Below, piece after piece: positions 23,701 through 35,700 of a stretch of DNA of 64,000 nucleotides (its first letter is position 1; each line of letters opens with the position of its first letter). The translations under genes and the position numbers were made by a program. The notes beneath the pieces were generated by a model. That model saw only the letters and a list, made by a program, of their open reading frames with translations. It was not told the DNA's origin and made no database searches. The stretch is from Branchiostoma floridae (lineage: Eukaryota > Chordata > Leptocardii > Amphioxiformes > Branchiostomatidae): contig NC_049988.1 in NCBI RefSeq assembly GCF_000003815.2, positions 15,692,040 through 15,756,039 of the forward strand, in the 5' to 3' direction.

Positions 23701-26700
23701 TGTGCAAGGAAACATGATGTGAGGACAACACTTCATACATTATGTTCAGGCATATGTTCACCTTCTTGGATCGTGCTTGTGGTTGCGTCTGCTTTGTCCG
23801 TAAAACAAAACGTACTAGGGAGGTTGGTTAACAAAAGTGAGAGTGTATTGCTTAAAAGAAGGGTTAACTTAAGTTAACGTCTTTAACTGTTCCGTCCGTC
23901 TGTAGGCATGTCCAGGGAAGTGCGACGTCCTGAAGCCGTGTGTCCAGTGCCACGCCTGGGGGAAGAACTGGACAGAGGAGATCTGTGTCAACAAATGCGT
24001 GGACAAAGTCTACATGACTGACCGGCTGCGAGACGGTTCGTTAAGTTCCCTTTTTCTTACCATGTTATTTCGGTTCCTTATATATTCCAATCAACACTCC
24101 TGGTTATAAATCACATGTTAATAAGATCACGTGTTAATAAGATGACGTGTTAATGAGACCACGTGTCAGTAACTCTCGCGAGTTTACGTTCTGAAGGGAT
24201 TGGTCATCAGTTTTAATCCAAAGATGGCGACAGTGGTCGTTGAAAATTTGATCCGTGTGTACTTTTGTGTTGGAAGAAAGTTTAGCATTGTACTATGATT
24301 TCTGGTTATGATTGGGTCATATTTTCCAAAGCTGGGTCCCGTCAGGCTGTTTGTGGGAACGAAAAATAAAAAGGCACATCACGAAATGCACATTATGATT
24401 ATGCCTGATGTAGTTTTGTTGTCTCTTGTATCACACTTATCGTTTTGGCAAAACTATGCGTAGGGGCCAAAACGTGACCTTAAGCACAGCAAGAACCTCT
24501 TCACAACACAAGCCCAAAAACACATGAAAACACAGTGAACCTTCTTCTATTGTACAATATCACTCTACACTCATTCAAACCCTACAACTGGATAAAAATG
24601 TGAGATATATATACTTACAAATGTCCGAATGTAAATGTTTATGTTTCTACAACAGATGTAGGAGTGACGCGTTGTTCGTACACCGATGATGACGGCTGCA
24701 CGGTTCACTACACCTACGGCACGGACTCCTACAAGGGACAAACGTCAGACGACTTCGTGGTGGAGGTCCGCAAGGACAGAGGTAAATGTCATTCATCAGT
24801 TTAGTTCAGTTCATCCTCGGAGAGGTGCCACCATCGTCTCCACATGTTCCTGTCCAGCATGATCGAACGGAGCTCGCCGGCCTGTAAACCCGTGTCCTCG
24901 AGCAGTAGCTTCCTGAGTGTGGCCGAAGGGCGGCCACGCCTGCGCGGCTCTCCCGGTTCCCAAAGCAAGACCTCTTCTGCCATTTCCTCGTTTCATTCAT
25001 ATCGTTGCAAAAACGAGATAATGCTATATTGACATAATGTTTTGAAGTATTAGCTTGTTTAATATCAACTAGATTGTCTATACCGTTAGATTAGATTAGA
25101 TTAGATTAGATTAGATTAGTTGTTAGATTATTTTCAACCCATGATACAAGCAAATGATTGATTTAGATTCTTTAAATAGTACATAGTTCAACCCATATAA
25201 ATACAGATTGCCATACATTGTACCTGATGATATTGTCGCGCTATATTGACAATTCTCCCATCCTAAAGCCTATGTTTGGTTTAAAGCAGTCATCAACCTT
25301 AACGAAAGATAGTCTTATTGCTACCAAGTACTGTGGGTGTATTTTCACTAGATAACTTCAAACTACGCTTGCAGATAGATGTGCAACGTTACAACCAGTT
25401 GCTAACATAATGCGTCCCTGCGAAGCTTGTGTGTCACGCCGGACGGCGGTTATACCGGCTACGCAGACAAAGATCATAAGATAAAGTACGTAAAAGCCTA
25501 CACAGGAGCAATGTCACAAGAAGTACCAATGTCTTCCACAACCGTGTTATGGGTCTGCTCATGTCCTTATTCAAAGAACCACATTTGTAGTAAAGGAAAA
25601 TTAAAAAGCATAGGTGCTATTTAACACATACACTGACAAAACAGCTGTACAAAAATAAATGAAGTTAGATGAAAGAACGTACCTTCATTCATAGTTAGAG
25701 TATAAAAGAGTATAAAAGACCTGTTTCTTCCAGATCACTTCAGTGTCACTGACGAAGGATAGTGGATATATCCGAAACGTCTGACCGTTTCCAAAACCAT
25801 ACCCAGTTGCTTGAGTAACTACTTTTTGTTGTATCTTATTACCTGGATGTCTAACCTACATCGACGTACCTATTTTGTTTTCTTCCAGACTGTGTGACCC
25901 CGTTCCCGTGGTGGTGGCTGGTGCTGGGCATCATCCTGGCCATCCTGCTGCTGGGCCTGTGCTGCCTGTGCTGCTGGAGATGTTGGGCATACTACAAGGA
26001 CAAGCAGGAGTTCCTACTCTGGCAGGACGAGATGAAGCAACAAGCTGTCGGATGGGACACAGTGAGTAGACTGGATACCTAGTATAGGGGAGAATAAGAT
26101 GAGACGTGCACTCTTTGGTTGCCTGGTCAGAACTGCTCTGGACAGACTGGGGGTCTGTCCCTTTATTGAACACTTATCAGAAACATATGTGGGGTGGCCC
26201 TGTCCTAGCTAGGACCACCTATGGCCAGTTTTATAGATCTTCCTGTTATCTCACATTGCGACATCCATATGTGCTTCTAAGACTAGTAACGTATTAGTGA
26301 TGAGGATAGCTAGGGTCACATTGGACATAATCCAGACCATTGGGCAGCCGATGGGTGAACAGCAAACATTGGTCATTGAGATCGTTAGTCATTGAGATAA
26401 ATTCAAAGTCAAGGAGTTCTTGCTCTGGCAGGACGAGATGAAGCAACAGGCTGTCGGATGGGACACAGTGAGTGGACTGGATATTATGTAACGTATTCGT
26501 GTTGGTGATAGCTAAAGTCCCATTGGACAGGACTGAGATTGTTGGGCAGCTGATGAGTGAACAGCAATCATTGGTCATTGAGATCATTAGTCATATGAGA
26601 TGATTTCAAAATTAAATCTTTGAAAGATCCTTCAAAAGTCATTTGGAGACGTAGGAAAGTGAAAAGTAATAGTGATATCGATTCAGTTTCGCTCATTGAA

Positions 26701-29700
26701 AAGCTATTGTTTTGGACGCTCATTGCTGGTGTGATATGTTTATGTCCTGAATGCTTGGTGAAGTCTTAACCACTGTGCTCCGTATGGACTTCATTGAAGT
26801 AAGAGCTTTCATGGATTTTTTACATCGACTTTTTTGCAGGCAGAGAGCCCAATCTACACCGGTGCGGTCACGACACACCAGAATCCTGAATTTATCGGTG
26901 GAGGCGCCGGTAAGATTACAAGTTTGCTCCTCTAAACAAGCTGCATGAAATTTCTAAAAGGGAATCTCAAGATACAAACGAGTCCGATAAAAGACTTAGC
27001 TTTCAAAGAAATTTGTTCTCAAAGTTGTCACTTGATGCATAAATGTTTTATAGCCATTGCAGGTGCGTCCGTTGTTGATGCTGGACTAGTAAACGCATCC
27101 GCTCCAGTTGCAGCAGGTACGTAACCTCCTGCCAAGCGTCGGTATTTGATATTTCTATGAATCAGACATTGAAAACAATCTCTTTTCACTCAAGAACGCT
27201 ATAAACAAACAAAACGTACATGTATTCAATATAACAAAGAAAAAAGAGTCAGCAAGTAGAATTGAATACATAGAAGAGAGCACGTATTGATGTAACAGTC
27301 ACACGCTTCTCTTGATGGCCACCATGTTGGTGGGTTAGTGCGTCATAGTCACGTGATTGCAAACTACAACCTTACCTTGTACATCTTGTCTCGTGCAGCT
27401 GCTCCGATGATTAACCTTGATCTGAAGGACAAGTTGATCGTGAAGACCGGGTCAGTCATCATCCTGGACATCCCCTTCAGCGGCCGCCCCTCCCCGGACA
27501 TCGTCTGGACTAAAGATGACGTGGAGATCTACAGGTGAGGATGTCAATCAATCAATCAATCGGTTAATTTATCAGTCGATCGTTATTGACCAATACGCAG
27601 TAGAATACAAAAGAATGAAACTTGAATAATGTTTATTTACAAACAGTTCCAACATCCACAATATAAAACTCTTTCAGAGAGAGAGGAGAGAGAGAGAAAG
27701 AGAGATGGAGATTTGGGATAGTTCCATACTGTAGATGTTGCAACTGTTTTGAAAAAAAAATGATACTCAGTTTTATTCTAAATTCCCATCGACCATCAAA
27801 GTGCTGAAAAAATCACAGAGCATCATTTACTCATGCCAGCTACCATTGCTGCTTCAACTGCTGCTGCCAGCTCTTTTCCAAGCCTTTCTCCTTATTTTTT
27901 TCAGTGGGGATCGGGTGACCATTGAGAACGCGGCCACCTCCACCACTCTGTCTATCAAGAACTGCCAGCGGTCGGACGCCGGGAACTACAGACTCGCCCT
28001 GGCTAACACGGCCGGGCGCGCCAAGGCCGATGTGGACGTCGTCGTCATTGGTAAATATCTCTTGCAATGAAAATGTTTTACATATTCTACCTAAAGACAT
28101 TTGATAGTTTGCAATATATCTCAAAGGTTGGCGGATATATGTATGTATGTTTGTTTGTGTGTGTGTGTCTTGTGGTGTGTGTGTGTGTGTAGGTGTGTGT
28201 ATATGTGCGTGTGTGTACGTGTGTGTGTGTAGGTGTGTGTATGTAGGTGTGTGAGTGTAGGTGTATGTGTGTAGGCTTATATGTGGGGTTGGTGTGGTCT
28301 GTGTGTTTCTGTTTGTGTGTGTGTGTATGTGTGTGTGTATGTGTGTGTGTATCATGGTGTGTGTGCATCTGTGTCTGCAAGTGTGTATACACTATTATTA
28401 CATGTCATCATTTTATCCCACGCAGACAAACCGGGACCTCCAAAAGAAGTGCGTATCGATGACGTCATGCAGGATTCCGTGGCGTTGTCATGGCGACAGC
28501 CAATGGACGACGGCGGCAGCAACATCACTAACTACGCGGTTGAGAAGTTTGATTATGACCGTAACAACTGGGCCATGGTCAACCCTTATGTCCCAGGTAC
28601 TGAAGTAATTTTTTTTCAAAAATTACACGTATTAAACTCTAGTATACATATCTTACGTCTTGCTCGACAGTTAATAACTTTTGCATCGGACCAGACCTGT
28701 GCATTGGTAGAGGTCCTCTACAAGGCTCCCAATGTCGCTGAAAATAGTAGAAATCGGACAAATACAAGATACAGACAAATAAAACACTAGAGGAAGGGGT
28801 TAATCGGCCCAAATTCTATTTTTGAGGCGACCAACTCCTCAAGTCACACATTTGTGTTGTCTATCTGGCCAATTTCTACCTTTTCCAGCGACATGTAGAG
28901 CCTGGTAGAGGCTGGGCCAAGCCTTGTAACAAAGATTTTGTTGACCTTAAGCTTGTACTGCTATATTTTGTTGCAGGTTTCAACTACACCGTGCCTAACC
29001 TGGTGCCCGGAGCGGAGTACCTGTTCCGTGTGGCCGCTGAGAACCAGTGTGGGCTCGGGGAACCGACAGAGAGCGAGAGGATCGTGGTCCAGAACCGGCA
29101 TGGTAAGGGTTGTGCTCCTCAATTTCTGCAGTAAGGTTCAGTGGTTTGAAATAAAACCAGTCAAACTAAATCCTAAAAGCATGGCAAGAATTTTTCTCAT
29201 GTGGTGTGAGGCTAAGTGGTATTGGCAGATATCAAGTCAGTCAAACTAAAGCCCTCCAAAACTACCCAAAAGGGAAGAAATGTATTCATGACTTACACAC
29301 CTACATAAACACTATGCATAACAGTACATATACAGTACTGCACAGTCTCTCCGTTTGAAGAATTTCTCTACTGTTATATATCTGAATTCGTTTTCACCAT
29401 TACATGATATACGCTTAAACTACCAAAATGATTGCCACGGTCCAGCCCTTGGAAACAAGAACAGTGAAAGTAGGAAAAGTAATCTAACATAGATTTGATT
29501 GAGATTGAGATAGTATTTACTACATACACGGGTGCAACAATTGCAAATGTTCTTCAATGTCCTTAAACTGTGCTCAAACTGATCTATCAACCCTTATCTC
29601 CAGGCCGACCCCCGGGCGTTCCCGGTACCCTGACCTATGAAGAAGTGACCGGTGACCGGGTGACCCTGCGCTGGAGCCCGCCATTGGACGATGGAGGTAG

Positions 29701-32700
29701 CGAGGTGAGTAGGGCACATTTGTGTATGACTCCTGCTGATCAATACTTTGGCTTCAGTAAAAATGTGAAGAAAAGTTAGAATTCCTTTCTAAAGAAATCT
29801 CTCCTAATTACACTGTCCCCTGTTGGGAAAACACAACTGACATAAGTGTATCTACAAGTGAAAGTACGATGAAATTAAGGCAGGGTGTGTGCGGGTCTGT
29901 ATGTGCGAGCTTATTTTTTCAACACACGACCTCAAAGTCTTTTTCAAGTCATTTTTTCCACTAGATATCTATATCAAACAGGTTAACTCGTGTCTTTGCA
30001 GCACAGACATGTTTATGGCCTCCTTCAGTCCATATCGACCATGGTAAAGTTCTAATTTAAGTAGTAATTGGTGAAATGAACATTCGTCATATTCTCTTTG
30101 AAATCGTTCATTCCAGATCACCAACTACGTGATCCAGAAGCGTGACTCTAACGACCCCCACGGTTGGACCACGGTGTCCTCCTCCGCCACCCGCACCACT
30201 CACCGGGTCGGCAACCTCAACCCCGGCGGTAACTATCGCTTCCGAGTCCGAGCGGAGAACTACTACGGTCCGGGGCCCTGGACGGAATCCGGCGGAGTCA
30301 TGCTGGGTGGAGGTTCTCTTGGTAAATTTTCCCATAACTCAGGTCTAACTTCGTAACAACCGCGATCCTAACTTGTGTGCAGTCTGGCATTCAGTTCAAT
30401 GTTTGGTCCAAAATTGTGAAACTACAATGTTTGTAGACTGAACTTCGTCCGAACAATGTTTGTTCCAAAATTTGTAAAAATCCGATGTTTGTAGAATTAA
30501 ATTCATCCTTAACAACCATGATCCTAACTTGTGTGCCGTTTGCCCTAAATTGACATTCAATATCTAATGGCTTCTGCCTGTAGCGACATCGATGAAAATC
30601 CATCGAATGCATATGTGGCTGCAGTTTAGAGACTTTCACTAATTAAGATCCAAAACGTGGAAAAGAAACATGACCGTAACATTTCTCTTGAAAGATGACA
30701 GATTGAAGACACAATCACTAATTGAACATTCTGTACTTTTTTGGTTACACGAATCCAGTCTGCCTTATTTCTAGATTATTGGCAATGGTACTTTTTTTCA
30801 AAATCAGCAAAAGAGTGGTTATTAAGAAAGCATTAATTGGCCGCTAGAAGCCACTGCAAATGTCAAATCGGTGGAGGCCAGCTCACATATCTTTTACAAT
30901 GCACCACAACTTCATCCACGTTTTCAGGAAGGGGACCGGTGCAACAGAACATGTCGTCGTTTAGCTCGGGGCAGTTTTCCACTCTGCCCGCCGGGATGAG
31001 CTTCCAACAGCCGGCCTACATCATCGCTCAGGCGCCCCCCATGAGCTCGACCCTGCCGTACGGAGCCAGTTTCCCGTCCATGGCGTCCTGGGGATCATCC
31101 ATGCAGCAAGAGGTTCCACAACAGCAGGCCCCTCCTCCGAAACCTGATCCAAGTGAGGCCCCCTACCGTTTGCAATTGGGACTGCCGCCTTCCTCTGCTG
31201 CCCTTCTCTACCACTTCTCCACCTTCCCGATTGCTTTTGATCCGCCGCGTTTCAACAGCACAGCAATTTTGAATGTCCCATCACTGCAATACATATCTTT
31301 GTTCCTTGTCGCGCTTGCTCTGCATTCTCAATGTCGCGCTCATAATCGCGCTGTGCCCCTCCCCTTTAACCCTTTTAAATAGGCTACAGGATTAGTTTCC
31401 AGTATTAGACAGCTTTGCCTATCCCTCTGAGTATTCAAATATCGATCCATTGCTCTCTGAGCAGTAGCGTCATTTTCGCTGTAGATAGTCTTTTATCCCG
31501 CCCTTGCCTTGGCTAGCGTCTGTAGTGCTTTTGTCATATTCACTTCCACATGTAACGTGCTATGCTGATACTGAGACCACTCACACATTGTTGCGGTATC
31601 GCTTACCTGTTCTGCAATGATGCAGCTGTGTGCAACATAGGGCACTATTGTGTAGTCTATATCATAGAATTTAGTTGCCTCCTGCACTAAATGCCCTGCG
31701 CCTAGCCTTGGTCATTCCTCTAGCGATACTCACGTTGCTTTTCCTTTGGCGCAACTATACTGTACCCTTGTAGACATGCAGTAGTGCAATGCATGCGATT
31801 CCTTAGCCGTCCAGCCTAATAAACATTAAACGTGCTTCTTGTAGTTTTCATGGTTACCTTCCCTGCCGCTTTGTAAAAGATTCATGGAGTATCATGTGCG
31901 AATGTCATGGGATTGTTGCCTTTATTCCATTGTAGTTTTCTTTTGATAAATGATTATTGCTTCTCGCTGAAATATTCCTGTTCCGGTATGCTGCTCATGT
32001 AGTTAATGCTGGTAGACATTGAAACATATGTGTTAAGATCCCCCACGTCATAATTTTCTACTTGTACATACTATCGGGAATGGCATTTGTATCGAACTTG
32101 TAGGATCTCGTGAAATGGCCAGACATCATGTACTTGATTTTTAAAGCCTACTTACAGCTGACAGAAGATGCTTACCTTGAAATATTACATACGCTTGTAC
32201 ATGCATTAACAAAGATAGTCTTCGATGCCCCCGGACGCTGAGAAAGCTGCTGAATAACCCCGTATTTGCGTAGACCGACAGAAAGATAGTAATCCTTGCG
32301 CCACCAGATTTGTAGTGAATTGGATGAAGTTCCACGATCGAAGCAAGGAGCTCCTTGATCGAAGGGACCAAGAAGACGGTAAGATGCTTGAAAGGAAGCT
32401 AACAAATGACGCTTGCATAGCCATCAGGCAGAGATAACCCGCAGTACCTGCAGATAGATCCTCAGTACCTCCTGATAGACCCGCAATACCTCCAGATAGA
32501 CCCGCAGTACCTCCAGATAGGCCCGCAGTACCTCCAGATAGGCCCGACATTCTGACGTGTGTTGCTCGTCCCAGTTGGCCCGGTGCTGCGCCAGGGAGTG
32601 ACTCTAGTGGGGAAGGACTTCACCGAGGTGCTGCTGCTGCTGATGCGGGGGGACACGGGCATGCCCAGCCCGCTGGCACGCTTCTACACGCACCAGCCCA

Positions 32701-35700
32701 TGGACCAGATGGGCGAGCAGCAGCTCAACGACTGCACCGGCGGCCTGTGCGGGTTCAAACCTGCCGAACTGCTCATCCTCTGCGGACTCACGCCCAACAG
32801 GTTAGTTTCTTTTTTTCCCGGGCTTTATTTATTTTGTGTTCTACGGCCAGCGTAGCTCAACTCAGTGTAACCACACTGCTTTACAGTGGGGCCCTGGATA
32901 ATCTTTATAAACAACGAATGAAGACATTGACCTCAGGCACTTGCAAGTACAGTAGAAACTAGTTAATTGCACAGCGGATTAACGCACACTTCTGTTGACT
33001 ACACGATATCCCAAAATCCCGAACCGGTGCGGTCAAGCTGGATAACTTCGCATTATTGCACCAGTCGGATAATTGCACGAAATACGGCTTTTACTGTATT
33101 GATATTGGCTTGAGTTTGTTTTTGTTAAATTTGGGGGGCTGTTTTTTATTGGCGGTTTCTGCTTATTATGACATGGGCATTCGCTGTATGCAATCAGTGA
33201 AACGGTAATATCAAAACGACTACCGTATTAAGAGCTGTATGAAGGTCAGCAACACGTATGGATAAGTTAGATTAGGAAAACCTTATGAGAACATGATTAT
33301 TTTGTCATTAGCGGAATATTACAACGCCAAAAACCTTATTTCATAATCAAGAATAAAACCTTACCGTCAGTATTGGCCTCCGAGTAGCCGTTTCAGAAGA
33401 TAAACGTGAAATCCAATGTTTAAAGGCTGACGTTAAGACATTTTAGTAATACATACTGAAGATTTAACTGTTGTTTTTCGCAGGTCCAACACGCTTAAAT
33501 TGTGCCATTACCTCATCATTCTGGCTAACGAAGAACGGAGCCACCACCCAAGTTTTAATGTGAGTTTGCTTTATCTGATAAGGTATACTAATAGTCACAA
33601 GCTACATGTAGTCTAACATCGCTGTACAACCAGTAGAGATCAGAGGTTACGTTATGTGAAATCAGATAAGAGATGAGGGACGGGTTTATGTAGTTGCCCT
33701 GTTCCTACATACTCCCCCCCCACGTTTATTTTATGAGAAAGATTGTATCATTATGTAAACAAAGTTGCAAAAATGCAGTGTTGATGTTTGCTTCACCATA
33801 CTTTGATTGTAAAAGAAAAGTAAACATTAAACTGCCTTTTTTTTCTTTCCATAGAGCCTGGATGATGTCCTAGTTACTGTGAAGCAGATCTGTAAGAAGC
33901 AGGACCTGTCCTATGACGCCATCTCTCTCATCAACGCCCTGACCATCCTGGTGGATCTCGGTAGGAAGTACCACCACCAGGACCTCCAGAAGTTCGAGAA
34001 GGCGCTGCACGAGGCTCGCACCAACATCACCAACAGGGAGCTTGGCAGGGTCATCCTTACCATCCTGGGTACACTGAGGTTTCCACGTATCTACTGCAAA
34101 ATGATGGAGGCATAGGACAAGCCACTTACTGCTTACAGCGAGGAAATGCTGCTTCAATGCCGTGCATTGCCGACCACCCCCCCCCGCAATTTAGCCTATT
34201 ATCCATCCCTATATAGCTCTTTATAGGCTATATCCAGTAGTACCAGTACCCGTCGCAAAATACAAGGCTAACCACAATCAAGTGTTATCTATTTCATTCT
34301 CGGCTTATGAGCTGAACGTCGATGACTGTAGCAGGGGTAGTAGTAGTTTGTAGTCTCAGTCTTTGTTGCCTGTAAATATGTTGAGAGCATCAGGCAATGA
34401 ATAATCTCTTTATTAAAAGCATTGTCTTTGCGTTCTGAATGGTCGTTCACCATCCTGGATTCATCCAACCCCTGCCACCATGGTGCCTGCGGCAACAATC
34501 TTTGATCGCTCTCGCGTCTTCTTCGCACGCTTTGCAATCGACCCGCGTTTGCTGGTAAAGGCTCAGTGCTTATGTGAGATTGCTGCGCCTCTCTTTCCTT
34601 TCTTCTTTTCCCCACGAGTATTCGCGTTCTTTCTACACCTCTATTCCGATTTTCCTCACTTATGGTGGGAATGTGGTAGGAAGTCACATTATCATTGACA
34701 AATTATGTTTTGTAACGTAACGTGAGGAGATTTCAATTATCTTTAAAATGTCATGTGTTGGACTTTATCTAATTGTTTCGTCAATAACTTTGAACACATT
34801 TCAACACATTGTAATAGATATTTAATCTAAAACGCTTATGGCAAACACAATGTCACTCAGGGATTAAAAGGGAAATTAATTTCTCCTTATCAAATTATTA
34901 ACTTCTCGTCAGCCCTATAAAGCCCACAGCCAAATCTAAAACATGACGTCACTATTGCTCCTTAGGCTTGAACGTCGTTGTCGTCAAGGTGAACGTGACC
35001 TTGAAGAACAAGGACATCACCCCTCTCCTGCTGAGCCTGAAGGACGGCGACGTGGACCTGCCGCCTAACGGCGATGACCTGTGCCGCTTCAAGCTGGACA
35101 CGCCCCTGGACCAGATGACGGACGACGAGCTGCGTGAGAACATCGAGGAACTCTCGGGCTTCACCCCGGAGAACCTGCTGGAGCTGATCCAGATGCCGGC
35201 GACGCGCCAGAACGTGCTGGCCCTGGCTCACCTGATGATCCAGCGCGCCAACGAGGACCTGCCCGTCACCCCGGCGGCGCTGACACCAAAGGCCCGCTCA
35301 CGGACGTCCTCACAGTCAAGTGGCACGGGCCAAGAGGTGGGTATGAAAAGGTCAGTATCGGACACTACCTGCGGTACGTATCTTATCCGCCGCCGGCCGC
35401 CTCGCCTCGGCTGGCGATCTCGTCTTGAACTAACCGCCAACCGTGTCTTCCACAGGGAAAAGGTCGCAAATTTTCACGTATTCCTCAGATGAGCAAGACA
35501 GGTTTTCACTATTGCAAAGCTGTTATTAATGCCTGTGAACTCCTAGCAGACGTTTTGAAGCATTTTCATAGGGTAATTTGCCAGAAAAACTGGGTAGACG
35601 GAAAGGGGTTGCGGTCTTCTTTACCGGCATCTGCTTTGAGCTTGTTTGTCGTACTTTGTTCTTATGACTCCTTTGATGAGTATGTGTCAACTGTCAACTA

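Noticed and set aside
28087-28392. Thr/His-rich and Cys/Val-rich open frames
   Set aside because: Artefacts of the GT-rich tract in the Ig-FN3 intron.
32206-32550. Minus-strand LSGGTAG repeat protein
   Set aside because: Antisense reading of a 21-bp intronic minisatellite.
35337-35492. Extension of the repeat 2 exon past its donor
   Set aside because: The spliced path to 36567 restores homology with repeat 1; the extension does not.
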